From positions 1 to 27,518 of IMG/VR virus record IMGVR_UViG_3300049893_000404: a stretch of DNA of 27,518 nt; one strand, 5' to 3'. This DNA comes from a virus. A model generated the notes under the pieces. The model did no database searches. It was given only the letters and a program-made list of their open reading frames with translations, and was not told the DNA's origin. Shown piece after piece: positions 16,538 through 23,786 of the stretch (position 1 is the stretch's first letter; every line of letters begins with the position of its first letter). The translations under genes and the position numbers were made by a program.

Positions 16538-17101
16538 TTAATAGAAGTTTATTACGTAGTTATTTCCAGAGCAACCGCAGTTATTTTTAAGGAAATTATC
16601 AAGCATCATGTCTGCCTGGTTATACAGCTTCATTGCTTCATCTACAGCACAGTTGTTTGCCGCTGCTATAGATCCTTGGATGAAGAAGTATATAGATGTG
16701 AGGTCCACCTTTGCTTGTGTTTTGATAGCTCTATCACACTCCATCATATCAAGCTTCATAAATGCACCATCAAACTTTTCTTGTAGTTTCTCAACACGCA
16801 TGATTGACTTCTCTACAAAGTTAAGGTATGCGGGCGCTACAGAATACTTTAAATGATACACACCATCAGGAAGTGGTTGATCCACACCTGGTGCAGTGAT
16901 GCCTAAGTTTGAAGAGTTGAAGATGTTAAAATCATTAACACTGAAAGGTCTAATTACAATACCAAAACCAGGAACATTAATCTCGATAGTGGCTCCAGAA
17001 ACAACAGGAGGGTTTGTAGGATAGACAGATGCATCAGCAACTCCCAACGTAAGTGTGTTGTACGTAGGAATCACCAGTATGTCTAGTTTCAAGTCTGCCA
17101 T
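16538..17101 (-). CDS. Putative auxiliary virion protein, 187 aa
   Basis: This is the first gene after the terminator at 17118-17157. The N-terminal half (MADLKLDILVIPTYNTLTLG, up to about residue 90) is rich in beta strands and Gly/Pro turns (VPGFGIVIRPFSVNDFNIF). The C-terminal half is helical (FVEKSIMRVEKLQEKFDGAF) and ends in a Cys/Gly-rich tail (NNCGCSGNNYVINFY). A beta-sandwich plus helical arm would fit a capsid decoration or fibre-base protein. This is inference from composition and from its place between the 395-aa virion protein and the fibre genes. I do not recognise a named family. Confidence 0.65.
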   Translation of the reverse strand: MADLKLDILVIPTYNTLTLGVADASVYPTNPPVVSGATIEINVPGFGIVIRPFSVNDFNIFNSSNLGITAPGVDQPLPDGVYHLKYSVAPAYLNFVEKSIMRVEKLQEKFDGAFMKLDMMECDRAIKTQAKVDLTSIYFFIQGSIAAANNCAVDEAMKLYNQADMMLDNFLKNNCGCSGNNYVINFY

Positions 17102-17117
17102 GTTGTTTTAAATAAAT

Positions 17118-17157
17118 AAGCCAGAGGATTGAGTTTTAATCCTCTCACCTCTGGCTT
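17118..17157 (-). terminator. Intrinsic terminator after the 395-aa virion protein gene
   Basis: AAGCCAGAGG and CCTCTGGCTT form a perfect 10-bp stem; inside it TGAG and CTCA can add four pairs. On the minus strand the hairpin is followed by ATTTATTT. It stands 37 bp after the stop of the 395-aa gene and before the ATG at 17101, so it may limit read-through into the fibre genes. The U-tract is imperfect. Confidence 0.65.
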
Positions 17158-17193
17158 AGGTTAATATAATATTTCTATGTACCTACCTTACTA

Positions 17194-18381
17194 TTACGGA
17201 ATCAAAGTTGATGTAGTAGTAGTAGAAGGCCATACAGTGGTTGTGGTAGATGTAGTGGTGATACAAGAGTTATCAGCAGTTACAGTACCCAAACCAGCCT
17301 CAAGAACAGCTTCGATAAGTCCACCAATAGGATTAGCAGATCCAGAACCATCAGTCTGAGGAGTAGCGATGATTACAGTGCTATCTTCTTTGATGTAGTC
17401 ACCCCAGCTGTATGCAGATTTATCCAGCTCGTTGAACTTGATGTAGTAAGTATCGTAGGTAGTACCATCAGATACCCAGCTTTCAAAGTTCTCATTGTAG
17501 CCGTTCATTCTGTAGAGGTGCTTCAAGTAACCAGCTTGGTAGCTGTAGAAGTTCTTCTCCAGTTGAGCAATCTCAGCGGATGTACCAACAGCGTAAGAAG
17601 AACGCTGTACAATCACTGGGTTAGCTACAATGTTACAATTGTCTGCTACGATGAAGTCAGCTGTGGTAGCGGGACCGCTGTACACGAATGTACGGAACCA
17701 CATTCTGTCATACTCGAAAGGAAATGCTGCTACATCACAAGGCTGACCATATTTGGTAAGAGGCTTACCAGTGATACGCAAGAAAGCGTTTTGGTCGTCA
17801 CCAATTCTCTGGAACTGATAGAAGTCAGAGAAAGTGATGTTGTCAGGGTTGTTACCAGGAGCCTGATACAAGAAGTGAAGGATGATGTCATCGATCAAAG
17901 CAGGCACATCAACAGTAGTACAAGGATCACCACCACAATCGCAACAAGGTGCATTTACAGTGATAGAACGAGTGAAACCGTTGAAGTACAGGGTATCCAA
18001 GTAGCTAGAGTGAGCACGCAAAGTGATAGTAACGATGTCACCACACTGTACATTCCAGTTTCCTACGTCTGTAATCTGAGTTACAGGAGTAGGGCAACCA
18101 ATCACTTTGTACCACTCAGTTACGTTGGTATTGCAACCAGCACCTGAAGGACAACCTTTAATCTTATCAGAACGCTTAGAGCCTTGCAGATAAGTGTTAG
18201 TACGGCCCTGCGCAACATAAAAATAGGGAGCAGCAGCAATGTTACCAGCTGTTGCTAAGCTATAGTCATTGAGGAAGATACCTACCTGACCAGCTGTTAA
18301 GTCTTGCGTAGATCCAGAGCTAGGGAGCGCAGTTTGCCCTACTGGTACTACGAAGAGCGTAGTTAATGAAAAATCAGCCAT
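17194..18381 (-). CDS. Virion structural protein with C-terminal Thr tail, 395 aa
   Basis: The start MADFSLTTLFVVPVGQTALP follows a 29-bp AT-rich gap. The body is beta-rich with paired cysteines (GCPSGAGC, NAPCCDCGGDPC) and a helical stretch around 265-300 (AEIAQLEKNFYSYQAGYLKH). The last 23 residues switch to a Thr/Ser run (CITTTSTTTTVWPSTTTTST) and then stop, with no module after it. A cluster downstream of the capsid gene and its own terminator suggest a well-expressed head protein, perhaps auxiliary capsid or head-fibre base. I know similar proteins as conserved virion components in crAss-like phages, but cannot name this one with certainty. Confidence 0.68.
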   Translation of the reverse strand: MADFSLTTLFVVPVGQTALPSSGSTQDLTAGQVGIFLNDYSLATAGNIAAAPYFYVAQGRTNTYLQGSKRSDKIKGCPSGAGCNTNVTEWYKVIGCPTPVTQITDVGNWNVQCGDIVTITLRAHSSYLDTLYFNGFTRSITVNAPCCDCGGDPCTTVDVPALIDDIILHFLYQAPGNNPDNITFSDFYQFQRIGDDQNAFLRITGKPLTKYGQPCDVAAFPFEYDRMWFRTFVYSGPATTADFIVADNCNIVANPVIVQRSSYAVGTSAEIAQLEKNFYSYQAGYLKHLYRMNGYNENFESWVSDGTTYDTYYIKFNELDKSAYSWGDYIKEDSTVIIATPQTDGSGSANPIGGLIEAVLEAGLGTVTADNSCITTTSTTTTVWPSTTTTSTLIP

Positions 18382-18410
18382 TTTTCTTTATTTTAGGTGA
18401 TTAAAAAAAT

Positions 18411-19142
18411 TTATTCGTTCGTTTGAATTCTGTATATCGAGTTCTGTACAGCAGGTTGATTCTCAGTGTACATCGCAAGGTTCTGTACTGTTAAGTCTAA
18501 CAGTTCATCCTCTAGATATAGTTCAAGTTCGCAGTCCTGATCAAATGATGGTTGCCCGTCTAACATGATATATCCTGTCTTGTTTATATATACAGGGTAA
18601 CGCATGTAGGACATGTAAATCTTGCTCGGAGTGAATGTACCATCAGTGAAGATGGATATTTCATCTGTCGAAAGGAAGTTGAAAGTCTCTTGATATTCAA
18701 AAGAAGGCTTGTAGTGATCGTTGTTCAGGATGAACTGAAGGTCACCGTGTTTAGCCAGATCTCTGTTAATCCAGATCTTTCTGTCCTTACACACCCCTTT
18801 GTCAGCCAGTACATAACTATCAATATAGAACATGTACTTGGGATCAAGCAGGTGTATGTTAGCAAACCATTGATTTAGTTCAGCGTTCTTGAGAGTAAGA
18901 TCAAGAGGTTGGTGATTATAAGTTACGACCAAGCTTTGGAGGTCCTCATAACGCTTCTTAAAAGCATCGAGTCCCATTCCACTTACTACACTAAAACCAT
19001 CAACCTTTTGTTTTATCAGCTTTATCTGAGCCTCATTGAGTGCTAAGATCTTATCTTCTAAGTTTATCTGCTGGTGAATATTGGTCGATAGTTTATTTAG
19101 TTTTTGGTCAATCTTATATAATAAACTATCTACTGGTATCAT
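18411..19142 (-). CDS. Unknown structural-region protein, 243 aa
   Basis: The ATG overlaps the preceding TGA by four bases (ATGA), so it is probably translationally coupled. The N-terminal 55 residues are predicted coiled coil (MIPVDSLLYKIDQKLNKLST, then EDKILALNEAQIKLIKQK). The rest is mixed, with aromatic beta segments (YPVYINKTGYIMLDG) and a helix near the end (LEDELLDLTVQNLAMYTEN). No catalytic motif is visible. Its place two genes after the capsid protein suggests a head, connector or assembly role. I do not recognise its family with confidence. Confidence 0.6.
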   Translation of the reverse strand: MIPVDSLLYKIDQKLNKLSTNIHQQINLEDKILALNEAQIKLIKQKVDGFSVVSGMGLDAFKKRYEDLQSLVVTYNHQPLDLTLKNAELNQWFANIHLLDPKYMFYIDSYVLADKGVCKDRKIWINRDLAKHGDLQFILNNDHYKPSFEYQETFNFLSTDEISIFTDGTFTPSKIYMSYMRYPVYINKTGYIMLDGQPSFDQDCELELYLEDELLDLTVQNLAMYTENQPAVQNSIYRIQTNE

Positions 19143-20107
19143 ACTGCAGCTAATTTCTTAGTTTTCAACTTGCCTTCAAGAGTCAGAAGCATGTCCTGAT
19201 TATCATCGTCAGCAAGCAGCTTAATTAAATCATCTTCGTCCTTAGCTACTTCAAATTCACCCTCATAAACCTTACCGTTAGGTCTGAGTCGGTATATGGA
19301 ATGAGTGATTGCTTGTTTCACTAAGTCCTTGATATGGAGTAAGTTATCCTTCATATCTGCGAAGCGTGTGAACACTTCAACAGGATTTAACCCTTGATAC
19401 TTACCGTTTTTAAATTCGGTTTGTTTGAGAACATTGTCTACAAGGTTGTAAACTGCTTCCTCTTTAGTATCATCAGTTACAGGCAATCCCAACAAGCGAG
19501 CCACTTTTCTTTTTCTCTCAGGGGTCATACTGTCAAACTTGACAATAGCCTTATTGATGAGTTGCTTTTTCTTGAACATCACTGCGTTTTCAATATCCTC
19601 GTCAGCCACATAAAACTGTGTATCTGCAGGAAATTCACCACGCTCCCAAGCTTGATAAGAGCTTGCAATTGTGGGATGAACACGCAACCAAGAGAAAGCC
19701 AATTCCTGGAGAGGAATAGAAAGATCGAAGAAATTATCTCCATCTAACAACTTTACAGGCTGAACATGCAATGAGTCATTTGAGGATGTAGACAATCCAT
19801 AGTTCCAGAAGTTGGAACGAGGACCTAAGTCAACATCTCCTAATGCAGCTTGAAGTTTGTCTCTTAAAGCTATTACACGCTCAGTCTCTAATTCTCTCTC
19901 AAGAGGATCAGAGATTCTGCGAATGTAGGCAGCCTCAGGATCAACTCCTGTGCGGTATTTACCATCAAGCTCTCTATAAGGATACTTAAATACCCCTGTT
20001 CCAGGGATACGTGTAAGCCCTCTAAGAGCTAGACCACCTTGCATTGTTTGCAACTGAGAGTTGTTATACTCTTTCTTAATAGTTGAGATTTTACCTAACT
20101 TACCCAT
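19139..20107 (-). CDS. Conserved post-capsid gene product, 322 aa
   Basis: I place the start at the ATG at 20107 (MGKLGKISTIKKEYNNSQLQ) and not at an in-frame GTG at 20215. The longer reading would translate a strongly structured region, while the chosen ATG has the same leader (AACTACATATGG) as the scaffold gene. The protein is charged and mostly helical, with a segment DPLERELETERVIALRDKLQ. It has Trp/Pro-containing loops around WLRVHPTIASSYQAWERGEF and an acidic C-terminal part (AKDEDDLIKLLADDDNQDML). It overlaps the next gene by four bases. Function is unknown; a head-assembly or connector role is inferred from place only. Confidence 0.65.
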   Translation of the reverse strand: MGKLGKISTIKKEYNNSQLQTMQGGLALRGLTRIPGTGVFKYPYRELDGKYRTGVDPEAAYIRRISDPLERELETERVIALRDKLQAALGDVDLGPRSNFWNYGLSTSSNDSLHVQPVKLLDGDNFFDLSIPLQELAFSWLRVHPTIASSYQAWERGEFPADTQFYVADEDIENAVMFKKKQLINKAIVKFDSMTPERKRKVARLLGLPVTDDTKEEAVYNLVDNVLKQTEFKNGKYQGLNPVEVFTRFADMKDNLLHIKDLVKQAITHSIYRLRPNGKVYEGEFEVAKDEDDLIKLLADDDNQDMLLTLEGKLKTKKLAAV

Positions 20108-20130
20108 ATGTAGTTTATTTATTTGGTTTA
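20104..20130 (-). promoter_or_regulatory. Start-codon leader shared with the scaffold gene (copy B)
   Basis: The stretch upstream of and including the ATG of the 322-aa gene reads TAAACCAA, an A/T run, then AACTACATATGG. It matches 23132-23159 before the scaffold gene except for one indel and a few substitutions in the A/T run. It has no clear Shine-Dalgarno sequence and may serve in ribosome binding or transcription start. Confidence 0.5.
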
Positions 20131-20134
20131 TTTG

Positions 20135-20192
20135 CAGAGTGATTCCCATCGAAGGGAGCAGCAATCGGGAATCCCCCAATCCACTCACTCTG
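20135..20192 (-). promoter_or_regulatory. Composite stem-loop B upstream of the 322-aa gene
   Basis: On the minus strand CAGAGTG (20186-20192) pairs with CACTCTG (20135-20141) and ATTCCC (20167-20172) pairs with GGGAAT (20142-20147). The 3' arms are contiguous and the 5' arms are separated by 13 nt; the loop is 19 nt. The architecture matches the element at 23201-23259. Confidence 0.5.
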
Positions 20193-20198
20193 TGATTT

Positions 20199-20241
20199 GA
20201 GAAGAGCTCCCCCACCCTGAAGTGGGGGGCACTCTCTTCTC
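20199..20241 (-). promoter_or_regulatory. GC-rich hairpin between capsid gene and 322-aa gene
   Basis: GAGAAGAG pairs with CTCTTCTC (8 bp, outer) and CCCCCAC with GTGGGGG (7 bp, inner) around a 6-nt loop. It is far more GC-rich than its surroundings. No U-tract follows, so a classic intrinsic terminator is not supported. RNA processing, pausing or mRNA stabilisation are alternatives. Confidence 0.6.
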
Positions 20242-20249
20242 GGATATAG

Positions 20250-20264
20250 TGCAGCTATGCTGCA
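20250..20264 (-). other. Small hairpin just after the capsid stop codon
   Basis: TGCAGC, a 3-nt loop and GCTGCA form a 6-bp stem starting 6 bases after the capsid TAA. It lacks a following U-tract. It may protect the capsid mRNA 3' end together with the hairpin at 20199-20241. Confidence 0.4.
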
Positions 20265-20269
20265 GCAGT

Positions 20270-21823
20270 TTAGAACTGCGGGATTTCTTCAATCAACACT
20301 GTACGAGACAGGTCTTCGATGAATACATCACAACGGTCCTTCATCCAGATTTCATATCCTGGGAATTTGTTCGCAGAGCTCATACCCTGAGACTTAGCAA
20401 AGCCTAAGTGGTGGCGAGTTCCATCGATATATCCCCAAGTCATAGAAGGTGCACCCTTCATACGAACTTCACGGATGTTGTTAACCATAGAACCATCAGA
20501 CATTGGAGATACGTCAAACACCATGAATACAGGGGTAGACTTCTTGTTCTGTCCAAATTCCAGGTTAGTTTGAGGAAGGTCAAGTTCTTTCAGGTGAATC
20601 AGTTCAACACGACCAGTCTCACGAGTTACCATTGCATCGAATGCAAAGTTGTAAGTGATGTGTTGTCCTTCTCCCTGCATGTAACGGTTTCCGCTATCAG
20701 CCATGAAGGTAAGACCACTGTTCAAAGCGTCTGTCTTCAAAGCTTGTTGGAACACGTCAAAACCTGCTTCGTTTGTATACATTTTAACACGACGGTCTTT
20801 AACATCCACACGACGATAGAACAGGTCACCAAACACAGCACGGATCAAGTTCGCAGTGAACTCACCACGGTTGTACTGTACGAGGTTACCGTTGTTACGC
20901 ATACGATGGTAAACACCAGCAGATGTACGCTTCAGTTCTTGCTTGCTACCGTTAGTCTTAACAGTACCAGGACGAGACCAAATCATACGCTTAACTTTCA
21001 ACTCAAGCATAGACTTACGCATCCAGAACTCGATAAATGGCTCCCATTTAACATCGTTACGAGTTAAAGGAAGTTGGTTACGACGCTGAGGTGCATATAC
21101 AAGGATATCCAAAGGACGTCCTGCAGAGTCACGCATCATTTTGTCATCAGCCCACTCAGTGATTTTGTGCTCGAAACCATATGCAGAACCCAAAGATTCA
21201 AACATAGTGATTTGCTCACCCAAACGGGGAAGACCAAGCAGATCCTGATCGAATTCACCGATTGCAGCATCTACCAGCTCAAGCTCAATACCCACTTGCA
21301 AGAATGTAGGACTTACAAAGTCTACAGTGGGGTTGTCAGTCACAAGTGTGAAACTGTACAAGAATCCCATGTTCCAAGGAATAGGATCCTTGATAACATA
21401 GAAGCGAGGACCATACTGACGGCTACCAACAGAAACGATTGCGTTCTTAGAGAACTCGTTTGTGTCAAGTACCAATTGGAACTCTTGACCATCGATACCA
21501 GGCTTGCTCAACTCAAGAGTAGAGTTTGGTACGTCGATGATTTTAGGGAATTTGTAGGGAACAGCTACTTGCCATTTCCAAGCATCGCTATTATTATCAA
21601 TGTAATAAGGCGTGCTTTTGTTGATCATGTCAAGGAAGTCATTGCTGTACAGAGAGCTCTGTGTATAGAGACTGATGATCTTTTTGTCATAATCAGCAGG
21701 CTCGGTTGAGTGAAAGCTCTCCAGGTGGTTAGCGTCAGTCAGCTTACCTACAGCACGCTTGTCCATAGAAGCGACACGAGCATACGTGAAGCCAGTTAGA
21801 CCTGGGATTGTTTGAATTGCCAT
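20270..21823 (-). CDS. Major capsid protein, crAss-like, 517 aa
   Basis: The start MAIQTIPGLTGFTYARVASM is preceded by AAAAGGATAAAAA, one of the few purine-rich, Shine-Dalgarno-like sites in the window. Length, position after the scaffold candidate and the overall sequence (PLTRNDVKWEPFIEFWMRKS, later GTRHHLGFAKSQGMSSANKF) fit the HK97-fold capsid protein of crAss-like phages. It would form the icosahedral shell. Codons look more regular than in the fibre genes, as expected for high expression. Two hairpins follow the stop. The motif PGLTGFTYAR at residues 7-16 recurs in altered form (PGAVGFTYAR) in the 900-aa cargo-type protein. No delta domain or obvious cleavage site is seen, so scaffolding is presumably a separate protein. 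Confidence 0.88.
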   Translation of the reverse strand: MAIQTIPGLTGFTYARVASMDKRAVGKLTDANHLESFHSTEPADYDKKIISLYTQSSLYSNDFLDMINKSTPYYIDNNSDAWKWQVAVPYKFPKIIDVPNSTLELSKPGIDGQEFQLVLDTNEFSKNAIVSVGSRQYGPRFYVIKDPIPWNMGFLYSFTLVTDNPTVDFVSPTFLQVGIELELVDAAIGEFDQDLLGLPRLGEQITMFESLGSAYGFEHKITEWADDKMMRDSAGRPLDILVYAPQRRNQLPLTRNDVKWEPFIEFWMRKSMLELKVKRMIWSRPGTVKTNGSKQELKRTSAGVYHRMRNNGNLVQYNRGEFTANLIRAVFGDLFYRRVDVKDRRVKMYTNEAGFDVFQQALKTDALNSGLTFMADSGNRYMQGEGQHITYNFAFDAMVTRETGRVELIHLKELDLPQTNLEFGQNKKSTPVFMVFDVSPMSDGSMVNNIREVRMKGAPSMTWGYIDGTRHHLGFAKSQGMSSANKFPGYEIWMKDRCDVFIEDLSRTVLIEEIPQF

Positions 21824-21851
21824 TTTTTATCCTTTTGTGTTTAAGAAAAAA

Positions 21852-23135
21852 TTATAAAAACCATGAATTTTGTTTAGAAGGCTGAGAGCTACTTGCTGTC
21901 TTAGTTTTTGTAACTTGTCTAGCAACTTCCCCAAACAGCTCGTTAGATTTCTTTGTAACGCCTGTTTTTTGGATGGTAGATAGAGTGGGATCTTTTTCTA
22001 AGATCTTCAGTAGCAATGCAACCTTCACTTTAGTTGCATGGTTTTCAGGTCTTTTCAACTCTAAGATGGTACGGTCGAAATCTGTGAGAGTTTCTCCTGA
22101 TGCTGTTTTGTACTTATCTACCAGCAGGAAGTCTTGTAGTTCGTTTGCCAACTTAGGGTTGATGGGGATTCCGTCAAACTCCTTAGATTTCAGCTTATCC
22201 TGAAGGACTTGCTGAACGTTATTAATATACTGATTCTTTACAGCTTGTTTCTGTTGTAGCTCCACCTCAGCTTTTTGCTCCATTTGGGCAAGTTTCTGGG
22301 CTTCCTTTTTAACAAGCACTTTGTGGTGCTTTGTTGCTACGCTTTCCAGATCACCGTAGTTTTTGAGTCTTTCAACCTCTGTGTTGATGTCTTCAGGCTC
22401 AAACCCTTGATCAGCTAGAGCTTGCTTAATTACTGACACTTGATTGTTCTCTTGTGACAGGTCCATATCAGCGAAGCTCACTACGTTATTATATGTACCG
22501 AAATAGTCTTTCGGATTAACGCCTTTTACAAATATAGCCTCGAACGCTTGTTGATAATCTTCACCAAATTGACCAATGAAGTTGTTCACCACCTCAATAG
22601 CTCCCTTTTTCTTTTCCTCTTGGAAACGTGCTAGGAATTCTTCAGGGGTGGAGATATTTAATTCTTCTTCTTCTTCATCCTGTGAAAAGACACCTAATTT
22701 GAGGAGGTCTCTAGACAGAGCTGTGAATTGACTCACTTGCTCTTCTTCTCCACCTTCTTCAGTTGTTTCAGGAGCTTGCTCTGCAGGTTTAGCTTCAGCA
22801 GCAGGAGCTTTCTTCTTAACTGGTTGAGGATCAGCTTCTTGCGCTTCTTCCTCATCCCCAGCGTTATCTCCCAGGAAGCTAGAAATCAGGTCTTGACCTG
22901 AAAGTTCTTTACCATCTTCTTTTGGAACAATCTCCTTACCCTTTGGAACATCTGGTGTTTTGGGGGCTTCAGGAGGAGTGGCCTCTTTTACAATCTCCTG
23001 AATCTGATCAGGACTACTTGTAGAGGTTTCGGGGGACAAAAGATCATTAAGAAGTTCTGTACTACCAGGACCCATCTCCATGGTGTTCTCAATACTAAAG
23101 TTGCCAAATGATGGCGTATCAAGGTTCTCAGCCAT
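21852..23135 (-). CDS. Scaffold-like acidic coiled-coil protein, 427 aa
   Basis: The gene lies between the portal/band-7 genes and the capsid gene, the usual place for a scaffold. Residues 40-175 are acidic, Pro/Ala-rich and low complexity (AEAKPAEQAPETTEEGGEEE, then SQDEEEEELN). A helical middle follows with a coiled coil near 260-310 (KEAQKLAQMEQKAEVELQQK), and the C-terminus is basic (KTGVTKKSNELFGEVARQVT, then Ser/Gln). Acidic N-terminus plus basic helical C-terminus is typical of capsid-binding scaffolds. It has its own leader and promoter candidate upstream. The role is inferred; an inner-capsid protein is the alternative. Confidence 0.72.
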   Translation of the reverse strand: MAENLDTPSFGNFSIENTMEMGPGSTELLNDLLSPETSTSSPDQIQEIVKEATPPEAPKTPDVPKGKEIVPKEDGKELSGQDLISSFLGDNAGDEEEAQEADPQPVKKKAPAAEAKPAEQAPETTEEGGEEEQVSQFTALSRDLLKLGVFSQDEEEEELNISTPEEFLARFQEEKKKGAIEVVNNFIGQFGEDYQQAFEAIFVKGVNPKDYFGTYNNVVSFADMDLSQENNQVSVIKQALADQGFEPEDINTEVERLKNYGDLESVATKHHKVLVKKEAQKLAQMEQKAEVELQQKQAVKNQYINNVQQVLQDKLKSKEFDGIPINPKLANELQDFLLVDKYKTASGETLTDFDRTILELKRPENHATKVKVALLLKILEKDPTLSTIQKTGVTKKSNELFGEVARQVTKTKTASSSQPSKQNSWFL

Positions 23136-23159
23136 ATGTAGTTGTTTTTTATTGGTTTA
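23132..23159 (-). promoter_or_regulatory. Start-codon leader of the scaffold gene (copy A)
   Basis: TAAACCAA, an A/T run, then AACTACATATGG leads into the scaffold ATG. It is nearly the same as the leader of the 322-aa gene (20104-20130). No other gene start in the window carries it. Confidence 0.5.
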
Positions 23160-23166
23160 TAAGACG

Positions 23167-23197
23167 TAAAAATATACAAAGGTCATTGAATCACAAA
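23167..23197 (-). promoter_or_regulatory. Bacteroides-type promoter candidate for the scaffold/capsid genes
   Basis: On the minus strand TTTG (23194-23197), 19 bp, then TATTTTTA (23167-23174) fits TTTG-N19-TAnnTTTG except the last base. It lies 32-62 bp upstream of the scaffold ATG. The region is AT-rich, so a chance match cannot be excluded. Confidence 0.45.
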
Positions 23198-23200
23198 GAG

Positions 23201-23259
23201 TTAGAGTGCTATATACACCATTTTTGTAGATAATATAGCATTAATGTTTTTTACTCTAA
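23201..23259 (-). promoter_or_regulatory. Composite stem-loop A at the band-7 gene end
   Basis: TTAGAGT (23253-23259) pairs with ACTCTAA (23201-23207) and GCTATAT (23233-23239) pairs with ATATAGC (23208-23214). The 3' arms are contiguous, the 5' arms are 13 nt apart and the loop is 18 nt. The 5' arm includes the TAG stop of the band-7 gene. Confidence 0.5.
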
Positions 23260-23786
23260 TCAAGTTTGTTTATCACCGTGTCGTTTATAAGCCTGTAGCT
23301 TCTAATGGGAGCTAGGTCTGTGAGCGTAACTTGTTGAATTTCAACACCCCACTTCTTAGCTTCCACTCTAGCCTTCTTAGCCAACGTGTTGTCTATCTCA
23401 GGATCAATACACTCATCGAGGGTTTTATCCATTACAATGTTCTTAATAATGGACTGGGTCATGTCAGATATAGCATCCTGTGCATCATATACTTCCAGAA
23501 GGAATGTCTGTACATCAGCAATCCTGTATTTGATAACCCCCTTCACCACAATATTCTGTTTGTCCTTAGTATACAAACTCTGGGGAGGAAGACTGAGTGT
23601 GGTGACAACCACGTGGTTTGTCATGGGCTCATCCACAAAAGGAATCCTCCAGTGAAAACCAGGTTTAGCCACCCTATGGAATTTACCAAATCTAAGAATG
23701 ACAGCCTCCTCATAATCCATAACAATGAAAAATGGAAGAAGCTTTTCTAGCCAATTTGATATGAGATCTATTAGCCTATCAAACAT
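23256..23786 (-). CDS. SPFH / band-7 (stomatin-like) protein, 176 aa
   Basis: The start overlaps the portal stop by one base (TAATG). The N-terminus is hydrophobic and amphipathic (LIDLISNWLEKLLPFFIVM), suggesting membrane contact. The rest matches the SPFH fold: GxFhrvakPGFHWRIPFVDE region (34-53), TKDKQNIVVKGVIKYRI (73-89), and the helix-strand ending ARVEAKKWGVEIQQVTLTDL (139-158). The family typically forms oligomeric rings on membranes. The 176 residues cover the domain without the long coiled coil of cellular prohibitins. In a capsid cassette it might tether portal or prohead assembly to the membrane, or alter host membrane proteins; both are inference. It uses a TAG stop, the only one in the window, with a TAA five codons further. 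Confidence 0.85.
   Translation of the reverse strand: MFDRLIDLISNWLEKLLPFFIVMDYEEAVILRFGKFHRVAKPGFHWRIPFVDEPMTNHVVVTTLSLPPQSLYTKDKQNIVVKGVIKYRIADVQTFLLEVYDAQDAISDMTQSIIKNIVMDKTLDECIDPEIDNTLAKKARVEAKKWGVEIQQVTLTDLAPIRSYRLINDTVINKLD

Noticed and set aside
20108-20215. Longer version of the 322-aa gene starting at GTG 20215
   Set aside because: It would code through the hairpins and gives an unconvincing N-terminus; the ATG at 20107 has the leader shared with the scaffold gene.
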